From NCBI GenBank assembly GCA_045636065.1, contig JAZTWW010000043.1, forward strand, positions 14,082-78,081: 64,000 nucleotides of DNA, in the 5' to 3' direction. Shown piece by piece: positions 8,173 to 18,540 of this stretch (its first letter is position 1; each line of letters begins with the position of its first letter). The position numbers and the translations under genes are program-made. This DNA comes from RGIG5050 sp045636065 (GTDB taxonomy: Bacteria; Verrucomicrobiota; Kiritimatiellia; RFP12; UBA1067). Under the pieces are notes generated by a model. That model saw nothing but the letters and a program-made list of their open reading frames with translations. It made no database searches and was not told where the DNA came from.

Positions 8173-11100
8173 ATGCTAGACGGTATTTCGCAGAGCCTCG
8201 TCAACATGGCGAGCAAAGTCGGCAAGGGCGACCTCGACAAGGGGGTTGTATTCGACACGCAGACCGGCAAGTTCGCGGTCAATCGCAATGCGGACCAGAT
8301 GGGTCTCGGCGACCACAACTTCTTCCAGAACGAGGCGCCGACGGAGCTGGGGAGGCAGAACGCCATCATCAGGGGCGCGCTCGCGAACTCCCTCAAGAAG
8401 ATTCTGTCCGAAGGCGGCGGATTGATCGGCCAGGCCCAGCAGAAGGCCCTGGACGAGATTTTTGCGACGCTGTTCGGTGCGACGGACGCAACCGGCAAGT
8501 ACGGATCCGACATTGAAACCTACCGTCCGATTTCGGCCCGGACTGTGAAGCAGCTCGTCACCAAGGCCCAGAAGGCGCATGCGCAGGCTGCGCTCGAGGC
8601 GCTCCCGGACGGGAGCGCGAAGATCGACAACGCCGAAAAGCTCATCGCCAAACTCTGCGCCAACGCCTCCCTCTACGGGAAGACGGACACCGTCCAGAAG
8701 ATGGTGGAGAAGCTAGAAGGCGACCTCGCCAAGTGCGGCGCCAAGCTCGAGGCGGCGACGACGGAGAGGGCGCGCGCCAAGGCGAAGGCGTCGATCGTCG
8801 CGACGGTCGACAAGTTCATCCGCGAGGCCTCGAAGCTCGCCGCGAACATGTACGGCGCGGATTCCGCAGTCGACGCCGTCCTGGACGAGTACATGGATTT
8901 CAACGACACGTTCCTCGGTCCCGTGTTCTGCACCCAGTTCCGCCGGCGCGCGATGGGAATGCTCGAGAACGGGATGACCTTCGACGCCTTCAAGGCGAAG
9001 ATCGGCGCCGCCCTCCCCGGGATCGTCCAGGAGGCCAGGGCCAACGCCTCATCCCCGCTCCTCCCCGGACAGCCCGGCGTCGCACAGCCCGCGCAGACGG
9101 GCCTTTCGCAGGAGACGATGGACGCCGTCCGCGCCGGGTTCCAGGCTTCCGCCGCGAACGGACAGGCGCTTGTCCAGAACGGGACGAACCTCGTGTCCGT
9201 GCCGAGGTTCTCCGTCGGGGCGGACAAGTTCGACGCGGTCCTGTTCCTCAAGGGCCAGCCGACGCCTGCGGACAACGCGAAGACTATGGATGCGAGGTTC
9301 ACCGCGAACCTGCACTCCCGTGGCGCCGACAGGCCCGCCGTCCGGGTGGTCAATCCCGACGGATCGTTTATTTCGATCCAGAACTGCAATGCATCCCACG
9401 TCGACACGGTCTGCGGAGGGGCCGGCGTGCAGTCCACCGCCGTCAAGGCCGCGATGATGCTCGACCTCGGCAGGCTCGTGGGCGCTCTCGCGGATGAGCT
9501 GCATCTCGACGGGATGCTCCGCAATGGCGTCAAGAAGGGGTGCGACTGCACATTGACGCTCAATTCCGACGGGTCGGTGGACGTCACGCTCGCGACCAAG
9601 CCGGGGAGCAGCGTGGAGTCCTCGCTGACGCTCAGGATCTCGACGGAGGGCGAGCGCACGCTCGTCTCGTTCTCCGGCGTGAAGACGAGCGACGCCTTCG
9701 CCGACAAGGTCGAACAGGATGCGCGCCGCGCCGTCTTCGTCGCCAAGATGAATCCCGATACCGGCTCCATCGTCAAGATGGCCGCCGCCAAGCTCGCCGA
9801 GATCAAGCAGTATGTCGAAGCGCCGAACGTGTCCGCACGCCTCGGCGAAGCGAACGCGGCCATCCTCCAGGAGTCCGTTACCGCGGTTTTCAACGGACTC
9901 ATCGGCGAACTGCGCCACCTCGCGGACGATCCCGCAGCGCGTCTCGAGAAGACGCCCGACCAGTACGAAAGGGACTTCGCCACGCAGCTCGGCAACCTGC
10001 GCCAGCGCACGATCGAGCGCATCCAGTCCAACCTCTTCCTCGTCGGCGACTTCAGGGACAGCCTCAGGCGCATCGAGAGCCGGTGCAACGCCGCGGCCGC
10101 CAAGCTGGATGCTGCGGGGATGAGCAATCTTGCGAACGTCGCGAGGGATTTCCTGGCGCGGACCAACGACTACCTCCGGGACATGCAGTCCAACTTCGTC
10201 CTCTCGGGGGAGGTGTCCGAGCAGGCGGCGAGGGAGCTGACGGCGGCGGTGAAGGCGTTCGCCGAACGCGCCGGCAACGTATTCGCCGCGTTCGAGGCAA
10301 AGGACAGGCCGACGACGGAGGACGGCTTGGCGCTTGCGACCGGACTCGCGGCGCTGCGCTGCCCGGTGCTGGCGTTCAGGACGTTCTCCGAGAGCGCCCG
10401 CACCGCGATGCTGTCCGCGAGCGGACTCCTCTCCACCGAGGCCGTCGACCGGGCGGCGATCGGAAAGCCCGGATACGGCCCCGCGGCCGCGGCGGTCTCC
10501 GAGTTCGCGGACACCGTGAACGATCTGCTCTCGCAGGCGGGCAAGTGGAGGAACAACGCCCTGGCCACGGAGTTCAGGCAGCTCGCCGAGGGCAAGCTCC
10601 AGCGCATCGTCCAGACGGTCAAGGACGGCATCGACAGCGGCGCGGATCTGAGCCGGGGCATCGGCGGGGTCCTCGCCAAGGAGCTGAAGCCGCTCTTCGA
10701 CGCCTTCGCGAACTACGAGCGCCAGGACATCCAGGAGACGTTCGCCGCGAAGGTCGACGCGCACATCGCCACGCTCAGGGACGCCCTGGAGCGCGGCGTG
10801 AGCGTAAACGGCGTCCGCGTTCCGCTGAGCGACGCCCAGCGTGCCGACGTGGACGATGCGATCGTCCGGGTCGACGCCCTCAAGGAGGGGCTCCAGAACG
10901 TGCAGGGCAACAACCGTCCGATCACCCGCGAGAGCCTTGCGGCGCTCACGGCCAGACTCGGCGGCGCCGTTGAGAGGTTCATGGCGAAGCTCGCGAATCC
11001 GGGTCCAAGCCGCGCCCCGAGGCAGAACTACTTCACCAGCGTCTTCGGCGGGCTCGGCGCTAGGATAGAGAGCGACGCCGACTACCGCATCAGACTCCCC

Positions 11101-14100
11101 GCGGTGCAGGCGGACTACAACCAATCCGCCACCAACGCGGCGAATCCCTTCGCGGGGCAGGGCGGCGCGGGCTTTGCGTCCTTCGACGAGCTCTCGCGCA
11201 CCGTCCGCGCTGAGATCGCGATCGGCAGGACGATCAACGCGGACAACCCCGAGCTCAAGGCGATGGCGCTCGACATCTTCCACGAACTCGAGGAGGCGAG
11301 GCCGTTCCTGGACATCAACGCGGAAAACAACATCGTCGGCTTCAAGCAGATCGGCGACGGCAAGCCCGGCGAACTCGTCGTCGCCGCCGCGCTGAAGGCG
11401 GCGGTCGCCAGACGTACTGCGGAATGCGTCGCGGAGCTGGCGACGCTCCAGAACGGTGCCGCGCTCGATGTCGAGAAGTACACCGGCCCCGCCGGGATGA
11501 CGGCGCTGAAGGCGGCCATCAGGGAGTCCTTCGCGGCCGAGATCGACCGCTACGCCGATGTCGTCGAGGCGGCGGGGAGGCCGGTCGCGGAACTTCTTCC
11601 GGGGGAGGTCCTGAAACGCGGCAACGACGTGTTCGGACTGGACCTCGAATACATCCGCAAGGAGGGCAAGCTCGAAGCGCTCAAGACGATCGTCCTCGGA
11701 ATGATCACCTCGGACTCCCGCGAGGCCTACCTGACGCTCAAGGCCGAGGACCCCGAAGCCGCCGACCGGATGATGGATCGGTGGCTGCACCAGCGGGAGC
11801 CGCTCACAGACCAGCTGCAGTCCGCCCTGATAGTTGACGGCGCGTCGCTCAAGGGCCTTAAGGCGTCGCTCCTTGACGGCTCCCTGCCGCTCGACGGCAG
11901 CATCAACCTGGCGACCGCGCTTCTGCTGCAGTACCTCTGCAAGTACGGCAGCGAAAACGCGGGGGAGCCGGAGCTTGGGTCCGCAGGGTTCGCGAATCCC
12001 ACTGCTGGCGAGAACCTGGCCCTCCTCGTCAGGAACGGCCTGACGCCCGAAAAGATCGCCCAGTTCTGCAGTGCCGCCGACGCGGAGAATCCGGTTCAAG
12101 CGGCCCTCGATCCCAGCCACAAGGCGTTCGCGCTCTTTTCGCGCCTTTCAGGCCTGTTCTTGATCAACCGATGCGACGCCGGCGGCCTCGACGCGTTGTC
12201 CATGCGCATCGTGGGAAAGCACCTCAGCGATTTGACCGCAGAGGACGATAATATGATCGTTGCCCTGCGTCTGGGCGTGCGGGATGCCTCCCCGGAGGAA
12301 TACAGGAGCGTCAGCGCCTACGAACTCGATCCGTTTACGAGGCTCGACGACGCCCAGAAGGCCGGCGCCATGTTCTTCATGCGCACCGCCACGCCGACCA
12401 CCGCCCATATGCCGGAGACGATGGCCATCTACCGTGCACTGAAGGCGATGTCCGCGCCGAACGGTCCGGCCGAGTCGGAGGTGACGTACAACGGAGTCCG
12501 CTTCACGCTTCGCCTGGAGAACGGCGTCCTCACCGCGAAGGAGCACGTGAACATCGAGAAATGGGAGCTGCGCCCGGGATGGGACCAGGCGCACCACGAG
12601 GTCGATAAGGTGCGCCGCGACGTCTCGATCCCGATCGTGTGCCCGCTCGACGTGCGGGGCTTCATCGGACAGATCGAGGAGGAAATCGCGGCCCATGCGA
12701 CGGCCTACGGACGCGAAGCCGCGCTCGCGCTCTTCACCGCCGAGGGATTCGACGCGGGCTCCAGCCGCGCCCGCCAGCTCGCGCTGAACGTGATCTCCGG
12801 CATAACGGGCACGCTCGCGGCGGAACTCTGCCACGTGCCCACCACGAGCCTCGTCGAACTCGCGCGCGGCATGCTGCAGACCGCCGGCGACCCGAAGGCG
12901 TTCTTCAAGGAGAGGCTCGCCGGACTCGGCGGCGACGGCGTGCCGCGCTTCAACGGCGCGGCCACGCTCGAACTCTACAGGAAGATGCAGGCGGCCGACC
13001 GGCACCAGGTCGACGAGATGGTCAGGATCCCCGAGGAGCCCAAGACCCGGGAAGGCGAGACGCTCGCCCAGGCGTCCCTGCGCCGCGTCCACGAGTTCAT
13101 CGCCGAACTCGTCATGCCGGACGACACGACTCGCTACGACATTGACCGCGACGCCGGGAAGACGGATGCGGACATCATGCGCCGGACGCTGCTCTCCCAT
13201 AAGGCCGAACTCCGCGTGATCCTCCGCTCGCTCGGCACCGACACGGACCTCCTGGACACTTTCAGCCTCGCCACCGGCGACGCCGTCAACAACGTGGTGC
13301 CGCGTACACACGAGGTCACCACGGCGCTCAAGTCGCGCATGCTGCAGCTGAAGTCCATGGTGGATGCCGCGGGCGGAATCGACGCCTTCTACCTCGCGCT
13401 GGAGGCGAACGACGGCGCCGGCGTCCCCGGCCTTGCCGACTTCCTCAACGGCTTCACCGCCGACCTCGCCGCGGCATCGGACAAGGTGCTCGCGAAGATG
13501 CAGGGCGTCCTCACCGCAAGGCTCTCCGCCGCGTTCCGCGAGTCAACTGCGTCCGCCAAGAACAAGCCGCTCTGGCAGAAGACGCTTGACGAGATCGCGG
13601 GCGCCGGAACGCTTGACGTCGATACCGGCTACGGACAGCTCCTCATGGAGGCGCTTTCGACCTACTTCTCCAAGATGGAGCCGATCGACCGCCACCGCAT
13701 GGCGTCCTCGCTGCTGCGCTACGCAGGCTCCGACTCCAATTCGGGCGAGATACTGGGCGCGCTTATCAAGGGCGCGGGCCCGGTGCTGCAGAAGCTCATG
13801 CAGGGACTCCCGCAGACAGCGCTTCCGGCGGACCTCCGCCAGGCGGTGACGGATCTCAAGAGCAACCTCCCGTCCATCCCGCCGGAGATGGTCCGCGCCA
13901 CGCTCCTCGACATGGTCCAGCGCTCCAACGGGCGCATCACGTCGATCGAGCTGACGAAGTCCCTCGGCGCGGCGACGGTCGGACAGGCGTTCCTCTGCAA
14001 GATCGTGACGGTCGACAACCCCGCGGGCGAGGAGTGCGTCATCAAGATCCTGCGTCCGGACGTCCAGGCCCGCGCACGCCGCGAGCGCGACCTCTTCCTC

Positions 14101-16251
14101 GACATCGCGAAGCGGACGAAGGGGATGGCGGGCGTGTTCGACGTCCGGCTCGAGGGCATCTTCAAGGAGCTCGACTTCACGGTGGAGGCCAACAACGTCA
14201 AGCAGGGCGCGATCTACACCTCCGGCGTCGTCAACGACAAGATCGGCGGCGTCCGCAGCATGGAGCTGTACCCGTTCATCGGCGCGACCGCCAACACGCT
14301 GGTCGTCCGCAAGGCGCCCGGCGTCACCTTCGACCGCTACATCGCCGACTCGAAGGCCAAGATCGAGGCGATCCTCGGCATGATGAAGAAGACGCGCAAC
14401 GAGGATGGAAGCGTAACCTACCTGAGCGGCGACATGAGCAAGATCGCCACGACGCGCGCGGCGCTGATCAGCACGTACAACGACATCCTCACGCGGCAGA
14501 AGCATCTCACCAACTTCATCGAGAAGTGGACGTTCGAGGCCATCTTCGACGGCGGGTTCTTCCACGGCGACGTGCACGCCGGCAACCTGATGTGCGACGG
14601 ATCGCACCTCACGGTGATCGACTACGGCAACGCCTCGAGGTTCTCGGCGAGAGAGCTCGAGAGCCTCAAGTGGGCGCTCGCCTGGATTCCGGCGAAGAAC
14701 GCCGCGAAGTTCGTCGAACACTACGAGAAGCTCCTGTCGCCTGCGGGCAGGAAGGGTCTCGCCGGCAAGCGCGACGCCCTCGTCAAGGCGCTGCAGGAGG
14801 TCTTCGACCGCGCCGACGCATCAGACGTCGGACGCATCATGGCGGCGGCGTTCCAGCTCATCCAGGAGCAGGGCGTGGAGCTGCCGGGCCCGATCTTCGG
14901 CCTGCTGCAGAGCATGCAGCGGCTTGACGAGACGGCGAGGCTCATGAACGAGCAGCTGTCGGGGATCAAGACGGCGCTCAACTCGATGAGACTCACCGAC
15001 ACGCTCCAGGAAGGCGAGAGGGTGCCCGACTTCCTCGCACCGCTTCTCGAGATGATGAATCCCGTGACGGGTGCGAAGGTCGTCGAGCATGGAATCACCC
15101 TCAAGGCGATCTTCGAAGAATTCCAGAAGAGCGTTGCCGCCGAGTCCATCGTCATGGGGGACTTGAATCAGTACACCCAGGCCGCGCGAAGATACATCAC
15201 GAATTACGTGACGCGCATGGGGCCAAAACCGGATGGCGCCCCGCCGACCTACGAGGAGAAGATGCTTGAGATGGTCGACACGGCGGCGGACAATCCGGAT
15301 TCGGCGGAGGCAAGGGACGCGATCTTCGCACAGCTTGAGCACATACGCGCGTTCGCGTCCGCCCGCATCGACTACGGCGACAGCGCCGAGCGTATCACTG
15401 CGGCTCAGCTGCTGGCGACGCTCTCCGCCACGCCCCCGGAGCCGATTTCGGGGCATCGCGAAGAGTGGCGTCAGTACATGAGCTCGTTGATTCGCGGACA
15501 GCTCGCCTCGGTGGTCCCCGGAGTATTCTCCGGCCTCGAGAACACGTTCGCGAGCGAGGATTTCGACGGGAACATGGATCCGGTGGTAAAACCGTATGAG
15601 GACGCGTCTGCCGGGTTCGGCAAGGCGATCAACCGCGGCAGCGAGAAGTTCGCGGCGTCGTTCTCTGGCTTCGGCGGGGCGCTCAACGCACTGGGCAACG
15701 GCGCGATCGGCCTCAGGAGCACGCTGAAGGACATCGCGAAGGATGCCCGCCGCGAGACCCATCGCGAGTCCTACGTGAATGCCAACTACGGCGGCTACGC
15801 CGCCCAGCACGGCATCTACGCCATGGAGTCGGCCCTGATCGAGAAGACGATGCAGGACTTCCGCTTCATGCCGCACCTTGTGAAGACGCTCGCGAAGTCG
15901 GGATGGAACACGAGGGCCGAGAACCGCCAGTCGGTCGTCCAGTCGCTCGCGTTCAACATCGAGATCGTCATGTCCGAACTCGCCAGGGCGGGCTTCGCCG
16001 AGCGCGTCGCCAATCCGGAGAGGCGCAAGGCGTTCATCGAACTCGCGATGACGAAGCTGATTGCGCCCCATCCCGAGTGGTACCACGCTCTCGAAAACGT
16101 GGACGCGGCGGGGATCGACCAGATCACCGGCGACAATGCGGACGTGAAGACTGCGCTCCAGTTCCTGAAGTCCGTCGCGGAGAATCCGCCGGACGACCGT
16201 CTCACCGCCGAAGACAACCACGAAATCGACCAGATGTTCCGCATCATCTAA
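8173..16251 (+). CDS. Giant effector-like protein with ABC1/UbiB-like kinase domain (2692 aa)
   Basis: The largest gene in the window. ATG 8173 follows AAGGAAGGAGAG. No signal peptide or long hydrophobic segment is seen. Residues about 1905-2170 look like an ABC1/UbiB-type atypical kinase. They show a nucleotide-loop-like SLGAATVGQAFLCK, a candidate ATP lysine in CVIKILRPDV (about 1958), ELDFTVEANN (about 2000; the family has E-L-D-(Y/F)-x-x-E-A-x-N), FFHGDVHAGNL (about 2129-2139, catalytic-loop-like) and VIDYGN (about 2148, equivalent to DFG). The usual UbiB KxGQ motif and membrane anchor were not found. About 1900 residues before and 500 after the kinase are unassigned, mostly helical; a beta-rich stretch lies near 340-510. 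A chaperone gene follows 34 nt downstream, which supports translocation by T3S. Host-directed kinase activity is inference. Confidence 0.7.
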   Translation: MLDGISQSLVNMASKVGKGDLDKGVVFDTQTGKFAVNRNADQMGLGDHNFFQNEAPTELGRQNAIIRGALANSLKKILSEGGGLIGQAQQKALDEIFATLFGATDATGKYGSDIETYRPISARTVKQLVTKAQKAHAQAALEALPDGSAKIDNAEKLIAKLCANASLYGKTDTVQKMVEKLEGDLAKCGAKLEAATTERARAKAKASIVATVDKFIREASKLAANMYGADSAVDAVLDEYMDFNDTFLGPVFCTQFRRRAMGMLENGMTFDAFKAKIGAALPGIVQEARANASSPLLPGQPGVAQPAQTGLSQETMDAVRAGFQASAANGQALVQNGTNLVSVPRFSVGADKFDAVLFLKGQPTPADNAKTMDARFTANLHSRGADRPAVRVVNPDGSFISIQNCNASHVDTVCGGAGVQSTAVKAAMMLDLGRLVGALADELHLDGMLRNGVKKGCDCTLTLNSDGSVDVTLATKPGSSVESSLTLRISTEGERTLVSFSGVKTSDAFADKVEQDARRAVFVAKMNPDTGSIVKMAAAKLAEIKQYVEAPNVSARLGEANAAILQESVTAVFNGLIGELRHLADDPAARLEKTPDQYERDFATQLGNLRQRTIERIQSNLFLVGDFRDSLRRIESRCNAAAAKLDAAGMSNLANVARDFLARTNDYLRDMQSNFVLSGEVSEQAARELTAAVKAFAERAGNVFAAFEAKDRPTTEDGLALATGLAALRCPVLAFRTFSESARTAMLSASGLLSTEAVDRAAIGKPGYGPAAAAVSEFADTVNDLLSQAGKWRNNALATEFRQLAEGKLQRIVQTVKDGIDSGADLSRGIGGVLAKELKPLFDAFANYERQDIQETFAAKVDAHIATLRDALERGVSVNGVRVPLSDAQRADVDDAIVRVDALKEGLQNVQGNNRPITRESLAALTARLGGAVERFMAKLANPGPSRAPRQNYFTSVFGGLGARIESDADYRIRLPAVQADYNQSATNAANPFAGQGGAGFASFDELSRTVRAEIAIGRTINADNPELKAMALDIFHELEEARPFLDINAENNIVGFKQIGDGKPGELVVAAALKAAVARRTAECVAELATLQNGAALDVEKYTGPAGMTALKAAIRESFAAEIDRYADVVEAAGRPVAELLPGEVLKRGNDVFGLDLEYIRKEGKLEALKTIVLGMITSDSREAYLTLKAEDPEAADRMMDRWLHQREPLTDQLQSALIVDGASLKGLKASLLDGSLPLDGSINLATALLLQYLCKYGSENAGEPELGSAGFANPTAGENLALLVRNGLTPEKIAQFCSAADAENPVQAALDPSHKAFALFSRLSGLFLINRCDAGGLDALSMRIVGKHLSDLTAEDDNMIVALRLGVRDASPEEYRSVSAYELDPFTRLDDAQKAGAMFFMRTATPTTAHMPETMAIYRALKAMSAPNGPAESEVTYNGVRFTLRLENGVLTAKEHVNIEKWELRPGWDQAHHEVDKVRRDVSIPIVCPLDVRGFIGQIEEEIAAHATAYGREAALALFTAEGFDAGSSRARQLALNVISGITGTLAAELCHVPTTSLVELARGMLQTAGDPKAFFKERLAGLGGDGVPRFNGAATLELYRKMQAADRHQVDEMVRIPEEPKTREGETLAQASLRRVHEFIAELVMPDDTTRYDIDRDAGKTDADIMRRTLLSHKAELRVILRSLGTDTDLLDTFSLATGDAVNNVVPRTHEVTTALKSRMLQLKSMVDAAGGIDAFYLALEANDGAGVPGLADFLNGFTADLAAASDKVLAKMQGVLTARLSAAFRESTASAKNKPLWQKTLDEIAGAGTLDVDTGYGQLLMEALSTYFSKMEPIDRHRMASSLLRYAGSDSNSGEILGALIKGAGPVLQKLMQGLPQTALPADLRQAVTDLKSNLPSIPPEMVRATLLDMVQRSNGRITSIELTKSLGAATVGQAFLCKIVTVDNPAGEECVIKILRPDVQARARRERDLFLDIAKRTKGMAGVFDVRLEGIFKELDFTVEANNVKQGAIYTSGVVNDKIGGVRSMELYPFIGATANTLVVRKAPGVTFDRYIADSKAKIEAILGMMKKTRNEDGSVTYLSGDMSKIATTRAALISTYNDILTRQKHLTNFIEKWTFEAIFDGGFFHGDVHAGNLMCDGSHLTVIDYGNASRFSARELESLKWALAWIPAKNAAKFVEHYEKLLSPAGRKGLAGKRDALVKALQEVFDRADASDVGRIMAAAFQLIQEQGVELPGPIFGLLQSMQRLDETARLMNEQLSGIKTALNSMRLTDTLQEGERVPDFLAPLLEMMNPVTGAKVVEHGITLKAIFEEFQKSVAAESIVMGDLNQYTQAARRYITNYVTRMGPKPDGAPPTYEEKMLEMVDTAADNPDSAEARDAIFAQLEHIRAFASARIDYGDSAERITAAQLLATLSATPPEPISGHREEWRQYMSSLIRGQLASVVPGVFSGLENTFASEDFDGNMDPVVKPYEDASAGFGKAINRGSEKFAASFSGFGGALNALGNGAIGLRSTLKDIAKDARRETHRESYVNANYGGYAAQHGIYAMESALIEKTMQDFRFMPHLVKTLAKSGWNTRAENRQSVVQSLAFNIEIVMSELARAGFAERVANPERRKAFIELAMTKLIAPHPEWYHALENVDAAGIDQITGDNADVKTALQFLKSVAENPPDDRLTAEDNHEIDQMFRII

Positions 16252-16285
16252 TGACCGGGCACCGGCAAGAAGGGAATACGGCTAA

Positions 16286-16744
16286 ATGACATTCGAAGAA
16301 TTGATATCGGCCCTGGGCGAGAGAATCGGGGTGGACCTGGCGGCGGAGGACGGGTCGTGCGTCATCAACGTGGACGACATGGTCGTGACGCTCATGAGCC
16401 TGCCGGACTCCGACAGGCTCGCCGTCCACGCCGAAATCGGCGATCCGCCCCCCGAGGGACTGGAGCAGCTGCTCTCGGCCATGCTCGAGGCGAACCACCT
16501 CTTCGCCGGGACTGCGGGAGCTACGATCTCGCGCGACCATGAAACGGGCAGGTTCCATCTCTGCCGGCATGAGCCGCTCGCGATCCTGGACGCGGACTCG
16601 CTCGCCGCACTCGTGGAATCATTCGTGAACACTCTCGAGATATGGCGCAAGGCGATTGCCTCCTACCGCCCCGTCGCGAAGTCGGCTGCGGAGGGCACCG
16701 ACGAGCCCCCGCAGTTCGGCGCCAACGGCTTCTTCCGGGTGTAG
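16286..16744 (+). CDS. Class I T3S chaperone, CesT family (152 aa)
   Basis: A small acidic protein with the CesT/Tir-chaperone layout: helix (FEELISALGERIGV), beta strands (VINVDDMVVTLMSLP), a helix with LLSAMLEANHLFAGTAGA, strands (RFHLCRHEPLAILDADSL), then a long C-terminal helix (LVESFVNTLEIWRKAI). Such proteins are cytoplasmic homodimers that bind the N-terminal region of an effector before secretion. It starts 34 nt after the 2692-aa gene, in the same orientation and with no promoter visible, so that protein is its likely client. The tail PPQFGANGFFRV resembles the GFVQV tails of the other chaperones here. Confidence 0.82.
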   Translation: MTFEELISALGERIGVDLAAEDGSCVINVDDMVVTLMSLPDSDRLAVHAEIGDPPPEGLEQLLSAMLEANHLFAGTAGATISRDHETGRFHLCRHEPLAILDADSLAALVESFVNTLEIWRKAIASYRPVAKSAAEGTDEPPQFGANGFFRV

Positions 16745-16809
16745 GGCGCGCTCATACCGTCGCCGCGCGCGCGTAGAAGGCGGAACGCCATCGCCCGCTC
16801 CGGCTGATG

Positions 16810-16841
16810 TAACCTTCCGACGCGTGGCGTGTAGACAGGGC
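16810..16841 (+). promoter_or_regulatory. TAACCT-N13-GTGTA element, copy 2
   Basis: TAACCT 16810-16815, 13-nt spacer, GTGTA 16829-16833 then GACAGGGC. The ATG at 16880 is 46 nt beyond. A weaker, degenerate copy (GCCGCGCGCGCGTAGA) lies just after the chaperone stop at about 16757-16780. Confidence 0.65.
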
Positions 16842-16879
16842 AATGCAAGACAACTTTCAGACGAAGGAGGCTAGATCAT

Positions 16880-18511
16880 ATGGCAATACAATTCGACCTG
16901 AATGCGCTGAGCAGGTTCTCGAACGTAAACTTCGGCGACAACGACGCCATTGCCAATCTTGGCGAGGGCAACGGCCTGGTGCAGAACGAGAAGCTCGGGT
17001 TCATCCTCACGAGGAAATTCCGCAGTGCCGCCGCCGAGAGGCAAAACAACGCCGTGCGCACGGAGCTCCTGAAGTCGCTCGGCCGGGCCTTCAACCTCAC
17101 TGGATTCAACGAGGCCAACGGAACCTTCACCGACCAGTTCATGCGCAGGCTGGAGGAGATCCTCGGGCGCGACACCTTCAAGCGCGGCGACTTCGGCATC
17201 AAGAATGGTGTGGTCGATTCGGGCAAGCCGCTCACCCAGCGACGCATCCAGGCGGTATACGACGCGGCTACCACCTATGCCGCGAGGGCCAAGCTCGACA
17301 AGAAGTTCGAAGACGTGTCCACGCTTCTCAACGGCGGTGAGATCGACGCAATAATCGGCGACGCCCGCGACGAGGGATGGTCTTCCAAGTTGAACAACTT
17401 TGCGGAACTTGCCGCGAAGATCCACCATGCCGCGCTGACCCTCATGGACGAGGGGGATTCCACGACTATCGTCCAGGAAGGCGTCACTATCGAACTTACG
17501 CTCTCGGGCGGCGGAATAAGGGCGAACCTGACGATCGGAGGGGAGACACGCGCCGTCGAAGATTTTGCCGCGACGAACGACCAACTCTGCATGAGGATGA
17601 TGGATGCGATCAACGGCCTGTACGATTCGTTCACCGAACCGAGGGACGGCAGCCTTACCTACGGCCGCGCGGCGATTTCCTCCGAGGTCCTGGGGACCTA
17701 CATGGACTTGACGCCGAAAGAAGACTTGGACACGAAGAACCACTGCCTTCTCAGGGACTTTGCAGGCGGGCTTCTCATCGACAAGGCCGGCGTCACCGAC
17801 GCTGACATCGGGACGCTCACGAACAGGGAAATCCTTGAATTTGCCCGGACGCTCTGCAAGACTAACGACGGGCCTGGCGTCAAGAGCGCCATCGCGTTCA
17901 ACCAGACGGTCAAGGACACGTCGGCGCTGCTGAACGGCAAGTCGATCGACGAAATCGTCGGCGACGACTACTCCGCAGGGCGGGAGGCCAGAGTGGACAA
18001 CCTTGCGGTGATGTCCGCTAAGATCCGTCAGGCCGTACAGGCCATGGATGAGGGGGACAATTCAGCCACGGTCGAGCACGGCGCGCTCAAGCTCGAACTC
18101 AAGCTGTCCGGCGACAGGATAGAGGCGACAATGACGGTCGGCACAACCAAGCGCAAATTCTCAAAAGACCAGAAGGATTTAGGCAAGGCGATGGACGATG
18201 TGGTGTCTTCCCCACACAATTCGTTTGCCTCCAAGGTGCTGGCGCATTACAAGTTGTTGTCGGAGAAGGAGGGCAAAGAAATCCTGGACACCAAGGAGAA
18301 CTGCCCGTTCAGGGACTTTGCGTCCTGGATTCTCAAGACGAAAGCCCACGTCACCGACGAGCAGATCGACAAGCTCGCGAACAAGCAGCTCGAGGACTTC
18401 GTCGTGATGTTCTGCCAGATGGGCGATGCGTCAGGCATCAAGGACGTCGTCGCCTTGACGATCGAAGAGGGCGGAAACAACGACGGCGCCATCGACATAA
18501 ACGCAATATAG
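16880..18511 (+). CDS. Effector-like protein with internal tandem duplication (543 aa)
   Basis: ATG 16880 follows AAGGAGG. The first 19 residues are identical to those of the 61-aa gene at 21394 (FDLNALSRFSNVNFG). Residues 56-125 form a module shared with the remnant at 3-251, ending in GKPLTQRR (115-122). The rest consists of two related repeats of about 180-190 residues, at about 147-340 and 347-527. Compare STLLNGGEIDAIIGD with SALLNGKSIDEIVGD, MDEGDSTTIVQEG with MDEGDNSATVEHG, and CLLRDFA with CPFRDFA. Each repeat joins a helical start, a beta stretch and a helical end. No known fold is recognised. The duplication, head and promoter element fit a modular T3S effector. Confidence 0.65.
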   Translation: MAIQFDLNALSRFSNVNFGDNDAIANLGEGNGLVQNEKLGFILTRKFRSAAAERQNNAVRTELLKSLGRAFNLTGFNEANGTFTDQFMRRLEEILGRDTFKRGDFGIKNGVVDSGKPLTQRRIQAVYDAATTYAARAKLDKKFEDVSTLLNGGEIDAIIGDARDEGWSSKLNNFAELAAKIHHAALTLMDEGDSTTIVQEGVTIELTLSGGGIRANLTIGGETRAVEDFAATNDQLCMRMMDAINGLYDSFTEPRDGSLTYGRAAISSEVLGTYMDLTPKEDLDTKNHCLLRDFAGGLLIDKAGVTDADIGTLTNREILEFARTLCKTNDGPGVKSAIAFNQTVKDTSALLNGKSIDEIVGDDYSAGREARVDNLAVMSAKIRQAVQAMDEGDNSATVEHGALKLELKLSGDRIEATMTVGTTKRKFSKDQKDLGKAMDDVVSSPHNSFASKVLAHYKLLSEKEGKEILDTKENCPFRDFASWILKTKAHVTDEQIDKLANKQLEDFVVMFCQMGDASGIKDVVALTIEEGGNNDGAIDINAI

Positions 18512-18540
18512 TCGCGGGCTTTTGCGCGAGCGAAAGCGCG

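Noticed and set aside
14034..14927. Overlapping Arg-rich frame inside the kinase part of the 2692-aa gene
   Set aside because: Same-strand shadow frame with low-complexity Arg/Gly composition; the kinase frame has clear family motifs.
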